From Anas platyrhynchos (lineage: Eukaryota; Chordata; Aves; Anseriformes; Anatidae), in NCBI RefSeq assembly GCF_047663525.1, contig NC_092587.1:199400501-199464500 (forward strand): a stretch of 64,000 nucleotides of DNA, written 5' to 3'. The translations under genes were made by a program, and so were the position numbers. The notes beneath the pieces are model-generated. The model did not search any database and was not told the origin of the DNA. It worked only from the letters and a program-made list of their open reading frames with translations. Every line of letters begins with the position of its first letter. The stretch's first letter is position 1. Below, piece after piece: positions 32,023 through 46,647 of the stretch.

Positions 32023-35000
32023 CAGTGTTATTTCAATATCCATGTGGCACACAGAAGGAGGGAATTGCTTGTTTAAAACGGTCCTGGGCCTCTTTGGGCT
32101 GCGCAGATGAGAACCAAAGCTTTCAGGTGTTGTATCAGAAGCAAATGAATTAATAAATTAATCGAATGAAAACAGCTTTATCTGGGAACTTAGATGACAG
32201 AGCTTCAATCTCATCACCCAAGGCAGATGGGGGGTGTCACATAAGTCAATGCCATGTGGGCAGCTGGGGAGATGCACACAGCATATTGCAGCATGCGGCA
32301 ATCACCCCTACAACAGGTCTGGATGAGGCAGTAGGTCTTCAGTGTGCAGTGCAGCACCGTGTCATTGTGCCAGCCCAGGTATGAAGCAGCACAGCTTCAT
32401 TCAACATCTGTGTCCTGTGAACATGCAGCTCTGAGCGAAAGCTAGCTGTCAGCTTCCAGCTCCAAGCTTTACCCTGTGCAGATCATGGGGCAAGTCAAGA
32501 AAATTGGAGGTTTCTTAGAATTATTTTCACAATCTCTACATGTCTTTTGCTAAAGGTTTTAATATTGCATGGCACTTATACAACTGCCGTAACAGTGTGG
32601 GCAGAGGGCCACCAACTCCAGCATCCTCTTCCCAAGCGCCTGCAGAACCAGATGTTGCTGGGAAGGATACCATAAACCATGTAAGGAGCATTTCTGTGTA
32701 ATGTTCCCAGAGGAACTTCACACTTTATCACTTCCAAAAAAGCTATTCTAATTTTGTTTTTTTCCTTTTGACGTATTTTTTCCTGTTCCTCTGGATATTC
32801 TTATTAGCTATATAAATACATTGTCCCTTTCAAGAATCTTGCTAAACTCTTGATATTAATGGCTATGTCTAGACCAGTAAGTTAAACAAGGCTATGACAC
32901 TAGCTCTAACACTGGCTTGTGACCATCTGTATTGTTTAATGGTCTCTTGACACGAATTAGCATCAGCTAGCAGACAATACCTGAGCCCAGCACAGGGAAC
33001 AGCACATTCCTGGGACCATTCCCAATAGGCAGCTTGGGTGTGGCCACTCTGTTCTTAGGGGTGAAAAGAGTTTACTCATGTGGATATGAGTCATAACGTG
33101 CCCTTTGGCTTCATGCCAGGCAGCAGTCACTGCTCCGCTGCATTTAGTATGATAGATGAAGCCAATGGGACCTTTTAATAACAAGCTCCAAGGACCAGTT
33201 AAACAATCTGTAAAAAACATCACTGGGTACCTTTTGAAAAAAAGCCCATAATCATGTGGATACTGGCTCGATCCCCTCCAGTGGAAGAACAGAACAGTTC
33301 CACAGAGGGCTTGGTGCCGTGTCAAAGCACAGGTTGTGAGGTTTTCCTCACAGCTTCCCAAACTTTATCAGCAACCTAAGATTAAACTTGCACAAAGAAG
33401 ACTCAGCACTGTCCCTCCCAAATACCTTTCCATGCCTGTGGGCATGTTCAAGGCTTGTTCAAGACAGCTTGTTATCTTCAAGGTAAACACAAATATCTCC
33501 TAACCTGAGGCACTTGTGTGTGAGTAACCAAATGGGAGGGTTTGGATTACCTAGGCCAGCCACCACCCTAGGTAGGTCTTTAGATTGACAGTACACAAGT
33601 GTTTTCACAGAGACAGAGAATACCTTTTTGCCCCTGTCAGCCATTTGTGTAAAGAATTTGGATGCTGGAAAGGATCAGCTTGAGAACTCTGCTTCTTGCC
33701 AGCACTCTTTATTCCCTCATTTCATCTGTTGAAGGCCATTGAACCAAGAAATCTGGGGGTATAGGCTGGGCATGCAGATACCTAGAGGTCAGGGTACTTA
33801 CAGCAAAAGACAAAAAGACAAAGCAACATCACTGTGGTTTGGAAAATCAAATATTGAGATAAAAACATGCATGGCTGGGCTTGCTATATTTAAGACACAG
33901 AATAAAGCTCATGAACATTTTAGAGGAATTCTGTATTATTTCTGCTTTTTTTTGGTATTATATATTTGCCATATAAATGTCAGTTATAGACAAAGGACAA
34001 GCGAAAATAATACACTTAGCATTTCAGAAAGCCTGGGCATTTGCAATGAACAGTTCTGGCAATGCTAAATCACTCGGGGAGGTGGAAATTGGCAGAAAGC
34101 TGACCAAGCCATCAACCTCTACCGAAATGCTGCCCATGCATATATCCAGTCTTTAGCTAAAACTGAATGGAGTTGGGGATGCTTGTTGGGAAAGAGTGGA
34201 AAACACAGAAAAGCTTCTCTGTTCAGCTACAACAGGCTAGGAGTATACAGTGGTTTTAGGAGTATACAAAAATGGTTTTCTGGAGTACAGACATTAAAAT
34301 CAAGGTTCATAGTGGACTTCAAACATCAAAATCCTTACTTAGGTACAGAAGTTCAATATGTGAGTTCCACTGGAAGCCTTGGAGCAAGCCTCTACATCTT
34401 ACCACTGCCTCATTGCTAGGGGTCTTTATTAAAGCTGAAGTTCTGGTGGGACCTTCAGGGTGGGCTTTTCTCATTTCTATTCAGTGCCCAGACCATATCA
34501 ACCCACCTGGTCTGGTACAAAAACCAGCCAGGGTTTTTTTCAAGAGGGCCACATCTGGGACATCTGGGAAGTGCCCCTGTTTCACACGTTCCCCCACTAT
34601 CTAACACCTCAGCAGAACTCACCTGGGGCAGGAGGGAAACCCCTGTTCAATCTCTTCCTCTGTCTGAATTCATCCATGTACCAGGTGAGAGATATCCTCA
34701 CCAGGGTCTGCTTTCAGGCATTCCAACATTTTGTAACCACTCCACTCTGTACAACTTATTCATCATATATCAGAGTGGACACTTCTGTCTGACCCGAAAA
34801 TCTTTGTTTATTTAATACAGTGTAGCAACTAAGAGTGTGGAATAAAGACCAGTTTCATAAGAACAGATAAAATGATGCCTGCAGCAGTCACCAAAGGTAA
34901 CAGCAGCTGGAGAACAAGTCCCCGGTGTGAGAAGATCTTTGAGTACAGACATTGTGGGTTCCAAGGGATTCCCCTAACTACGGTGCTGTGAAATTCCCCA

Positions 35001-37518
35001 TTCAGCAAACTACCTTTTCACAGACTCCAAATGCTCCCTGCTCAGTAAATGGGCAGTCTAGATAACTACTGTGGTGCTACAGAGATAAGGGGATGTAGGC
35101 TGCTCATTGGTCAGCCACATCTACATACTACCTTGAATCTGATCTCAATTCACTCAAATTTGGGGCCTGTGATGCTATCCTATTTTCTCTTTCTTCTCTG
35201 TTTTTGACTCTTATGAAAAACCAAGTGGTTTCAAGGTGCCTCAGTACTGGTCTTCCTTTTACTGATACTCAGTACATATGCGTTGGTGATGTAAGGGAGG
35301 CCCAGCTCCTTCATTCTGTAATTTCTTAATCACCCTGAGTTATAGGTTAATATTGTCCTGGAATTAGAGCCCAATCTGAACCTAGTTTGAAATGTCTAAA
35401 TCCTAGCCACTTGTGCAAGTACTTTTCTAAGAACAGAAGGAAGTTGTTTGCAAAGTCTCTCTTGGCCTTTGTAACATAAATACAAGAATATTTTGCAGTC
35501 AAGCAGTAGAAAACGAGTCCAAACAATATTGAGTAACCCTGCATGAGCAGAGAAGTGTCTATAAAGTCAGTGGGAATTGATAGTGATGTCTCAAAGGGCA
35601 TGGGAATAAGTCACCAAGGCAAGCCAAAAAAGGAATAAGTAAATCTTTAACTGAAGACCAAAAGTACTTTTCCTTTTAGGTAAAGCACTATTCCTATCTG
35701 AGTTCATCCCAAGGTGAAACAGACAAAAGACAATTAAGTGGGTATCACTCGAGTAATTCCAGAAACAAACAGTGTTGCTTATGGGAAAATCATTAACAAA
35801 GAATGAAAGATAAGCACTCTGAAAAAGAATTAGATAACTGATGACACTGTCTTACAGAGAGAGGAGAGATGGATGTTCTATTAGTCACGTCTGACCTGAA
35901 AGAGTCTGGCAGATCCCTCTGCAAGCACTCTCCACAAGGAGATAGGTATGTTTGGAAGAAAGGGCCATATGAGATGAATCCAATTTCTGTGTCCAGTAAT
36001 GTTACATCAAATTTTGCCTCCTGAAATCAGTGCAATTCTGGTTTGGACTTAAATACGTGTATATATTTTCATACATACACATGATTCTGTTGGATTCCTC
36101 TGTTGTGTACACATCCAGGCCTTATCAAAGTAGTTGGATGCTCCCAGGAGAAGAAATAGGAAGCTGGGCATGTAGTTCCATGCCTTGACAATCTAGCAAC
36201 AAGTCAGGTGTGCAGAGTCATGTGGCCCTCTCGAAAAATTATTGCTTAGTTTTATTAACCTATTATGATCTTAGGAAAAATGTCTTTTATTAACTTACCT
36301 TGCAGGAGAGCTTGGTTAATGTATGGTAGGTAAAAGAGATACTGGTAGGATTGAACTAATTCAGGACTCCAGCAGGTCAAAAGCTGCATCTGTGTAAAAA
36401 CTAAGAACTGCTGAAATCAACTGAGAGATTATTGCTGTCTTTGATAGGAACTAGGCTTAACCTATTAGAGACCAGTGAAAGCATTTCATATGGCAAAAAT
36501 CTTAATTTATCACTGCTGCTGTTAAAACTGCACAAATGACACTTTTATGAAGATTTATTTCACTATAATGAACAAAAGAATCTACTTCACTTTAATATTA
36601 AGCATTGTGCAAGCTCATTCTGATTGAAAGGATGGTAATTTTTTTTAATGTCGGGTAGTCCTTATGACAAACAACTGAAAAAATGCATCTGAGCTCTTGG
36701 GCTTATGGGACTTAAACCATTAAAATATTTTAGGGGAAAAACAAAAACAGTAACAAAAAACTTATGAGTACAAAAAAAAACAACTACAGTTTTGCTCTGA
36801 GGGAAAGTTCATTCCAGGGTACCCTATTCAGAGCACACAGAAACACTATTTAAGCAGAGATATGCCTCAAATGCACACTTTACAGGTACGTATTACACAT
36901 TGTGTGTGTGTGTAAAGTTCACATATCTTCTCTTACACTTGGCCACATTTTCTCTTGTATCTGACAGCCCAATCAGAAGAGTTCTTTGCATGGGTAAGGA
37001 TCAAACTTCTGGAAAACAGAATGACAGAGTCTTTTTCATACCAGATGATGCTGTGTAAACACAAGGCTTGGTGGTTCAGCCATAAGAAGAGTAAGTACTG
37101 GGCAACTGGGTATCCTGCACCTTTGGTACCTCCCTAAATTCAGGGACAATGCGATAATTATTTTAAAAAATTACTTCTTCATCATAATCTGAGCAATCAT
37201 ATCTTAAAAGGCTCAGTGGCACTGAGCTGTTTTTTCTTAGGAAAAGACTCTGTGTTGAAATGGTTTTGTAAAAAATGTGTGACCTCTGGACAGCTGGTGT
37301 CAAAAATAGGCTCTGTGATTCTCCAGTGCAAGAGCAGTGGGGGAATATGGCAGGAAATTGTTGTATGAGATAGAAGGCAGTTTGTTTTTTTTCCAAGAGA
37401 GTGATGACAAGGGCTTGAAACTTGTGCTCATAGTCAATATCTCCTTCACTAGCTAAGAGGTAAAGGGGTACATTTTGGAGAACCTTTCAGACATAGGTTA
37501 TACAAAGACAAGGACTTT
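32023..37518. other. Intergenic sequence
   Basis: No gene is recognised. It has a short imperfect tandem (AGGAGTATACA...GGTTTT, two copies) near 34,230-34,280 and a (TG)6 tract at 36,901-36,913. Open frames up to 132 codons (32,963-33,361, minus) show no known family. Confidence 0.6.
36901..36913. repeat. Short (TG)6 tract
   Basis: Six TG units plus one T are seen directly. Confidence 0.85.
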
Positions 37519-37630
37519 CACAGAATCCAGGAATGGGTGAAATTGGAAGGGATCCCTGGAGGTCATCTGGTCCAACCCACCTGGGGCTTTTTGGCTCTGT
37601 AGGGTCCCCCCAGTTCACCTGATCCCTCAC
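37519..37630 (-). mobile_element. CR1 LINE 3'-end fragment, left half of an inverted pair
   Basis: It begins with CACAGAATCCAGGAATGGGT and continues 'aattggaagggatccctgga', 'ggtcatctggtccaaccca', which is the reverse complement of the CR1 end. The similarity becomes weak by about 37,630, where a plus-oriented fragment starts. Confidence 0.9.
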
Positions 37631-37635
37631 TAACA

Positions 37636-37835
37636 CAGTGAATATGGGGCAGTGGGCACAAACTGGAATGCAGGAGGTTCTGAACACCAAGAATCAGCTC
37701 TGTACGACGCAGGTGATGGAGCAAAAGCACAAGCTGCCCAGAGAGGCTGTGGACTCTCCTCAGAGATCTTCAGAAATCACCTGGACATGGTCCTGGACAA
37801 GCTGGATTAACAATCCTTAACTCCACCCCTGCTTA
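37636..37835 (+). mobile_element. CR1 LINE fragment, right half of an inverted pair
   Basis: CR1 words appear in plus orientation: 'gggcagtgggcacaaactgg', 'gcccagagaggctgtggact', 'cttcagaaatcacctggaca', 'ctggacaagctgga'. The canonical 3' end (ATTCTATGATTCT) is not visible, so the copy appears cut at its right end. Confidence 0.85.
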
Positions 37836-39200
37836 GGGATTTATGACTCATTTGTGTGTTCTATAATGCACAAGGGATACCTTGTGATCTGGGCTTGGAT
37901 TTCACACACCAAAAAAAAAGTGCAGCTGTGGGTATGCATCTCAGTCTTCTCACTTGTTCCTGAGGCAATTTCATAATATTCATATTTCTTATTAATACAT
38001 GTTCCAAAGAAGAAGGGAGGAAATATGGCTCTGGGAATTGGCTTGGGGTGTGTTACAAGGAAAGCAGTCAGCCCATGTGATATATAGGGAAATAACTGGC
38101 CATAGACTGTCCAAAAACAAAACCATAATGGTTTACAAGGCTACATGAATAAAAGGAAAATGACTACCGTGACTTTGCCATGTGTCAGACAAGATGCAGT
38201 AATTATCCTGGGGTTGTTTTAAGACCATCCATATAGATTAGCAACGTGTATTTGCTGAAACTCCCTTCATAGAACCTTGTAAGGGATCCACTCACGTGTC
38301 AGGGCCAGCTAACGCATCTTGTCTTGCAGGTGAAATTGTCATACCCTGGCCCTCTCAATAGGATGCCTGAAGTGGCAGCCCTCTTGTTCCCCCAGAACCC
38401 TCAAAGCCTCAGTTCCCTTCTACACCCTGAAACCACATCCTTTGGCCTCTCTGCAAGGATGCCCACATGAAAGAGGCCTTAGAGATACCATTATCTTCAT
38501 TTATCTTTTCCTTTCCCTGCTTTTTCCCAGTGTCAGGATGAAGCTACTTGGTGTATCTCAACTGATTGGCCCTTGTGCACTCACTTCCACTGCTTCTTTG
38601 TATCAACTCTTTCCAGGCCCTATCGCCTTTCAGATGTTTCTGTTGGATTCATAAAGGGCAAGGTATAGAAAATAACCTCCTGTGCCTTTCTCCTTCCCTC
38701 TTCCCTCTCCATGCCTTCCTCCTGCCATCTGTCACCTTCCTCTTGCTGCTGTACCCTTTCTCCAGGGATCTCATAGGCATCTCTCTAGGAAATGGGCTCA
38801 GGCTCAGTGTGCTTTTAGTTTCACGGCATATTCAGATAGTTGCATGGGAGCCAGGAAACAGTAGGAAGAAGCAAGGCATGAAGAAAACTAGAGGCAAGGA
38901 CAACAACCGATGGATTTCAATGGTGCTGCCAAAAGATACAGCACGAGGCTCTTTGTGTAAATCCCATCTCAGGATTTAAACCATGCAGAGGACCTTGCTC
39001 ATTATGAGTGGCAACCTAACCCAGGGAGCCGGCGGTCCAAATGCAGTCTCAGCACCTGCTGGTTCCTTTACACTGAAGTCTCCCAGAAGTTCACCCCTTC
39101 GAGCAGATGATGTCCTCGAGCTGTAGGTAACACTGCACCCCATGAAGGAAGATGTAGCTCAGAGCCTTGCCCCAGAGAGAGAGGGCAGCCCCAGCACTTA

Positions 39201-39233
39201 TAGCTGCTAGATAGCTGCTAGATAGCTGCTAGA
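39201..39233. repeat. 11-bp unit in three exact tandem copies
   Basis: TAGCTGCTAGA is repeated three times without change. This is a small minisatellite-like tract. Confidence 0.93.
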
Positions 39234-39483
39234 GTGTGGCGCTCAGAGCTAGGTTTGATGGCCTGGACAAACATGAGTAGTTATTCACTGCAGGCCTATT
39301 TGACAATGAATTCCAGTGTTTGAAAGCAGTGGAGTAAGTGTTATTAGAGTGGAGATTTTTTTCCTTCAGTAAGATAAGAAAGATCCATTCTTAATTCTTT
39401 CTTTTAGAGCATGAGTAAAATCTTCAAGGAAATAAGTAAGGAAGTTTGCTTCTGACAAGTTATCTTACTAAATAAAATACATT

Positions 39484-39497
39484 AAAAAAAAAAAAAA
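39484..39497. repeat. A14 homopolymer
   Basis: Fourteen consecutive A bases are seen directly. Confidence 0.9.
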
Positions 39498-42400
39498 GTG
39501 CATCTGTATGTGAATTGAATGCATTATAAAAGACTTCTATCATCTGATAATTATCCAAGAACAGGAAAGTGATCCAGAATATATGATTCCTCGGTCTCCG
39601 AGGAGCATTCCCTGTGGGTGTGTGGTAGTGGTCCAGTCTGGTTGAAACTGAACCAGGGGATGGAGTTTCCTCTGGTCCTTTTGGGTAACAAATTCCCAGC
39701 CTAGCAGTCCTTCTTGCCTGAGAGTTGTTTGTTCTGCTTTGCATTCATATATTACATTATTATTTATTTTGTATTTTTCACTACTAATCTGTTAATTAAT
39801 CCCTATACTATTTTCCAGTAATACATTACACAATGTATACAATGTCTGGCACTTGGTATTTGTTCTCCCATCCCTTCCCTATGGGTAAGAGCAAACACAC
39901 TGCAGCACGCTCCAGGGGGAGCTGGGACTGAATGTGGTCAGGTTTTGAGGTTAGCTTTGTTTGCTTATAAGTGTTCATAACCCTGTGGATTTGTATGAGA
40001 TGTGCCTGTGCTCTTCTCTGTTTCATTACTTGAAGAAATAGCAGTGTAGTGTACCAAGGCACGTATAGATGTGTGTAATTCAGGCCTTGCCCAGTAAATA
40101 AGAAAAGCGTAGCACCTGCCATCACCACAAAAGGCTGACTGGGGGTTAGAGAGGTACCAGGGCTCCAGAAACAGATGAGCACGGTCCAACTCCACCCCAG
40201 CTTCCTACACAACCATGGGGGAACCGTGGAAGGCACGGCATCCTCCCTTCTTCCACGTACTGCCCCTCTCACTCTATACCCCTAAGCTCCTGGAGGGCCT
40301 TGCCGCCACTTGCATATTTTTTGAAGCCTAAGTGCCAGTCTTAGGCTCATGCATTTGAGGCAGGTTATCCTCAAAACAGATCAGCACAAGACTTTTTGGC
40401 AGCTGAGGTTCACATGAGCTCTTTCAAGATAATTGGGACCTCCTCCTGCTGGCACATCCTTCAGGTGTTGAGCCTGATCCAGAGCACTTCTCAACCCTCC
40501 CCGCACTCCTCCCCTCTCTGCTCAGTGCTCCATTAAGAGGATATGGCTGTGATTTAAGGAATTACTCCCTTGTGACTTTTGTGTCAAAGAAATCCTCTGA
40601 CTCTCCCAGATGACAGATATTTATCTAACACACTCAGGAGGAAAGCGAGTCCAGCACAAGCCGAGCTCACAGATGCAAAGCCTGGTGACCTTCACCCACC
40701 CCATGCTTCTGCCTCCAGATAGATGAGATGAGGATCTGCCCCAGTGCCTACGTAAACCAGACGAAAGGGTGGGGAGGACAGGCCAGGACATAGCTGCTTC
40801 TCAAACAGCACTGTGCAGCAACCAAAAACACCTTCTTGCACCGTGGTTGTTTCCCACTGTCGGCCTTTATACGTCAACAAAAAGAAGTGTGATCTACCCT
40901 GCTGTGCCTCTGCCAGGGTTGTGGGCAATGCGCAGCCACCATCCAGCACTGTTTTTCCAGATGTTGCCTGTCAAAATGGAAGGAATGAGTCAGTGGTGTG
41001 CAGACCGAGAGCACGATTAACACCTATTTCATGTGTGTTCCTGCCTCCTGATTGAATTGTTGGGGGTTTTCAGCACGTGTCCTGCTAGGTGTCCTAGGCA
41101 GTGCCCTACCTGCGCAGCACGTAGGTACCCACACCTTCACTGCTGAAGACTAGCCCAAACATTAGGATTAGGAAAAATCTTGCTGGCACCTCTTCAAAGG
41201 CTGCTTCTCAGCTCCAGCCGTGGAAGACTCACTAAAGCTGGCCGTGGGGACAGCCCGTGCCACCGTCCTGCTGGGGTCCCAGCTCAGCCCCAGCACCTGA
41301 GCACGATGCCCAGTCTGGTGCCATGCCTGGCACAGGGAACCAGACGTGGCCGTGCCCAAGGGGATGCTTATGCACTACAAGCTGCTTCCTATAGGTGGAG
41401 TGATTTGTTTAATGCTTCGTGGCTGCTCTTCACATTTGCAGGTTATTCAGTAGGTGCCGCGTCATTCAGGGCAATCTGAGAAATCCATCTCAAAACAAGT
41501 TTTTGACGTGTAATAATAAGAAAAAAGAAATGTCTTCAACATTCAGACAGTGGAAGGAAAGTTTCCTGCTAACGGAAGCAAGGAAGACAGCGGAATTGCT
41601 ACAGGATTAATTAATGGGGATTTGAAGCAATATTTCAGCTGTTTCTAATCATTCATCATCTCCCTCCAGTGTCTCAGGGACTTGGGCTGGGCAGATCCTG
41701 TGGTCACAGCTTGGTTATTTGGAGGGAAAAAAAAGAAAGCCATATTAGCACTTCAGGCTTTCTGCACTCCAAGAATTCTCCCTCCCCTTCCTTCAAAGCT
41801 CTTCTGAACACCCACTCACTGCTAAGGCTGTCGCTCCCACCCACTGTTAACATCCCAAATCTTTTGCCTGTTGAAAGCATTCTTCCTCCAGTGCCAAAGG
41901 GCCCCTGTTATCCTCTGATGTGAACGTCTGGGGCTTCAGCCCATGAACAAGTTCCTGGTGGTTGTTTGGGACGCTGGTTCACAGAGCATCAGCCCTGGGA
42001 ACAGCAACGGTGCCCACTCAGCCTTCGTGGGAAGCACGACCCGACTGCAGTGAGCTCCTTCCCCAGCATCAGGGGATGAAGAGTGCTTAGGGCTGCTGCC
42101 CTGAGAGAGCTGGAGTGTTACGGGTTCACACCCAGCAGAGCTCCCAGCTGGCTGCTGGGGAGACCGTATCCTGTTGCTGTGCTCCCCAGTATAAATCCTA
42201 ATTGTTCAAGAAGGACTTTTAGCATCCAAATGAAATAACTTCCAATAACAGGTAAAACAATCCAAAGGCATCCAATTTTCTGGCATTGGCCTTAAAAAGG
42301 AATAGTCCATTATAAACCAGGCTGTGTTTTGAAACCAGCTTTTTATACAGAGAATGACATTGAGGCAACTGCCCCGGGTGTGGACATAAAATGCCAAATC

Positions 42401-45400
42401 TGGCTTTGGTCCTTCCAGCCCACGGAGTGCTTACCCAAACACACCTCCCATGTGGTGCCTCTCCTGCAGCATGATTCATGGCAGTCTGAAAAAGGTTCAT
42501 CTGCAGGCAACGGCAGATATTTACTGGCATGAGGGAAGAGCAGTGAGAGGACTGTTAAAGCAAATCATAATAAACTATTCTCGCTGGTCAGGACTCATTA
42601 CGTTTTTATTAGCCTCGTCTGCAATTCTCTGTACATAGGTTTTGAGGATGATCAGAAAGCTGAGCCAAAGTACGTATTGTGAATTGTTCTGACCTTGCTT
42701 GGAACAGTTTTATGTGTTTGCATATGTGCCTTTCTCATAACCCATATCTGAACACTGCCAGATACATTTGCCACATTGTAAAATGCAGAACGTCATCCAC
42801 CTCCAGGGATTAAAGGGAGCCCTATTTAATGACAGGGACTGAATGTGCTGCCCTTGATCACAGTGGGCCATGCCCCAAGCAACCTATTAAAAGGGTGTTT
42901 ATACCACCAGCAGCGGCCCTGGGTGAATCCAGACAGAACAGAAACCAGTGAAAAAAAAGATGCAACCTTGCATGCTCTTACATAAACCAAAGTCTACACC
43001 CCATACGCACCTTGGGAGCTACCTCAGGCTACAGTGCCGCTCTTGCTGTCTGTGCCAAATGTTGGCTTAGTGCCACCTCCTCTCGCTGTTTGCAGCATCT
43101 TCTTGCACAGTGCCGTGAGGATTATTTCTGTCTGTATGTACTGCACTTGCAGTCAGAAGCTCTATTACACTCAGTGTTGCAACAGAAAAGATGATTACAT
43201 CCAAGACCCTATAAAAAATCTAAACATATTTAGGGTACTAGGCTGTGCAGAGGAAACTCCTCTGTTTTGATGCAGACTTTCCATGTAATCCTAACAAAGC
43301 CACTGTGTAGTTATGGTGGAGATACCATACAGAAACATGGGAATCGGAGGAGACTGCAGCAAGAATTTCCAGGGTAAAGACTGGGTTACAGAGAGCTCCT
43401 TGGTGGGAATACACTGATAACACAAAAAGGATCATTTCATGCTTCAAGTTGTTCAGTTACAAATTCTGGAAAGAGATACTATGAAAAAGGGCCAAGTCCA
43501 ATATACATTTATTATTTCACTGCTGGTTTTGGGCAGCTGCCTTGGTGATCAATGTACTTTACAGCTGGGCTGTCACTTCCCTCGAAGCCACTGAGTAATG
43601 CATGACTCTGCAATATTTCCAGCATGTTGTGCACCCTGTAATCATCAGCAATCGAGTATATTCCTGCCCCTTGCTTTTTCAGGGTAACAGCTGAAGTACA
43701 AGTTCTCCTGATAAAGGTCTGCTGTCCTGTATGCAAAGTTTGGCATTGCAGTCTTTTGGGGAATTTCAACAGAATGCAATAAGAAGTTTAAATTAATTTG
43801 GTTGAAGGGAAGCTGAATTGAAATACCAATGCTCTTTGGTCCCAGTTATGTCGTAACTGGAAAAATCCCTGCGCTGGAGATCAGACCATGAGAGGAGCAG
43901 ACGTGGTTGTGTATGGGATGGTCCTTGACTTACTGAAACATGATTGATTGTTGAAATTGCTGGAGAAAATTTGTGCAGAAAAAGAAATGGAGATGAACAG
44001 GACTTATGAAGACATAACCCTCATGTTTCTATTAACTGATGGAGTAAATGTGCAGAAAGAGAAACCGACAGGACTAATGAGGTCTTACTCCCCAACCTGT
44101 CTCTCTGCAGTACCACAAACAGAGCCTATCTTTGTTCTCCCTTCCAGGACTTATGCTTCTCACCTAAAGTGTTGGATTGCCTTGTCCCAGAATGGTTTCT
44201 GACAGCATGAAATATTTACATGCCACAGCCTGATGCTTCTCACCAGGACCAGTCAGCTCAGCAGGCCTTCAAGATGGATCAGCTCCTTGAGGTAAAGCAC
44301 AGAGAGTGCACCTGGCACTGCTCGCACCTCCGATGTGACACTGACAACACCATTGTCTCTCCAGACCATTTGTCTACCCAAGTATCAGTGGCAAACTGGA
44401 AGTCACAAATCTTGATATTTAGACAAGAATATCAGAGCACTGATCCAGATTGGTCTGATTTCATGAATTCCAGGACTTGGGAGATGATTAGGACCTTACC
44501 AGCCCAGCTTCTGCTCCTACACCGTGTCTGTTAGCTTTTTGAACACCTGCTGCTACCTTTTTTGCCAACTTGCTCCATGATGTGTACAGAGAAATGCCAA
44601 CTGCAGCTGGGCAGGAGAGGCACCTCATCCCTCTTTCATTGATTTTTCACTTATGTCATTTATTCTTTGTAATTACGTGACTTGAAACCTTGCTTGTGCA
44701 TTTGTTAGGGCTATGTAATCCTGTGGTTTCCTATAACTTCAATTTTCCTTTTTCAGTTCCTTCTGATTGCTTGTTACAACCACCTTCTGCAATTTTCCAT
44801 AAATCAGATGGCAAGGTTAGAAGGGGAGAGTGATCATTTCTGATTTGATCCTTTTTAGATCATTCCCATAATGCACAGAGCACCCACAGGCTTAGTCCCA
44901 GAGTCCCATCATGCAAAGTTGGGTTGAGAAATCTTCCCTGCCACAGCACAGAGCATTTTAGCAGCTGTTCTGCCTGAGCAGAAGCAGGATGAGCAAGAAA
45001 TAAAATTATTGAGCATTTTGTACTCAATTCTTTGTCCCGTAAATATAAGACTTTCTTCTGTGTTGTGAATATTGTGTCGTATTGTGTCATGACCTTACAT
45101 ATTCTCATGGAAGAGGCCAGCTCCAGCAAATGGAGTAAGACAGCCTCAAGTCAGCCCTAGATGTTGTAGCAAATACTGAAATGATGCTGGGGATTGAGGG
45201 TGGCACCTGAGTATTGAAGACTCAACTGCAGATTTTGTAGAGCATCAGAAGGAGACATGTACCCACTCTGTCTAAAGGAAACATCTAGCTGTACTCTGAA
45301 TTTTATTCACCTCTGAAACAGTCTTTAAAAGGTCAGAATCCATGTGTTCCGCATGGTCAACAGAAAGAGGTAAGTGTCTTTGGGAAACTCCAGAGGAAGA

Positions 45401-46600
45401 TCCTTTCCACCTAAACTGGGTGCCTAAACTTAGTCAGGTTTTTTGACCAGAGATCTCCACCAGCAGATAGCTCCTGCTACAGGAAACCCAACCTAGAATG
45501 GGGAAGAATTGTACGAGGTTTTGGAAATCTATGGTGTAATTTAGTTGCCCACATTACCCCGACTAAACCTCATCCAGACCTTCAATAGTCCCAGGACTAA
45601 GGGCCAATTCTGTCACAGGTAATGACAATTTACAGTCCCTCTTCCCATCTGCATTATCTGCTTTAAACTCTGCTGCAGTGCAGCTGTACTGTGCTGTTAA
45701 TATTTGATGCTCGACACCCATCAGATGGCTGCAAATCAGCAGTGGCTGGCTCCCACTGTTTTGTTAATGAGGTCTGTTACAATCCTTCCGGATGATTCTA
45801 CAAACCACGAGATCTGTTTTATTATTATCTGTTAATGATTATCTCATATCATTAAGCTGTATCTAGCTACATTAATTTTTAGTTATGTAATTGCTTCAGA
45901 TTTGTTCAGAGTGAAAAATAAGAAAGCCATCTTTAATTAGGACTTGGAAACAGTGATGGATTCAAATGATTAACAGAACTAATGAACAAAATCTGAGTTT
46001 CTGCTGTTCCCTCTGTCATATTGCTAGGCAAAGTGTCACCACGGTGTTTGACCCTGAATGCCTCAGTTTCTCTTTGAAAAAATGCCTGCATCTCCAGTGA
46101 TGTTGGGAATCTTAATTGGTTAATACTTTCAACACACTTTTAGTTGCTCAGATGAAAGACTTCCCTAAATGCAAAGTATTACTACATGCTAGGTTCATGT
46201 CTGGAGCAAATTTTTAAAACAAACCATATGAAAAGCTGAATTAAGAATGGAAATGCTGATCCAGCCATTAATTACTCCACATCAGAGAGTGGGCAGAGGG
46301 TCTCCTTTTATGTTGTTTATTTCAAACAAACAACTCTGGGAATCTCCTGTGGAAATGAAACACACACACACAAAAAAAACCCAAAGCCCTTTCATGGGTA
46401 TTTTTGGTTTATCTCCACATGAATCTTAAATTCGTCATGTGGAGGGAATGTGGAACGCATTTTTTTCTCCTGTACACACACTCACTTTCCCACAATGAAC
46501 AAAATCCATTTTCCTGTGCCATTTGTCTGCTTTTTCACCCCAGGGTAACAAAATAATGCAGAAAGTAGGAGCACCCCGTCTATGAACCCTGCTGAAAAGC

Positions 46601-46647
46601 AAATAAATAAATATGAATAAATAAATAAATAAATAAATAAATAAATA
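46601..46647. repeat. (AAAT)n microsatellite
   Basis: A run of AAAT tetramers is interrupted once by ATATG near 46,611-46,615. The uninterrupted right part holds about eight units. Confidence 0.93.

Noticed and set aside
39826-40272. 148-codon open frame on the minus strand
   Set aside because: No domain, no clear promoter, and a hydrophobic pattern that fits no family I know. Likely chance.
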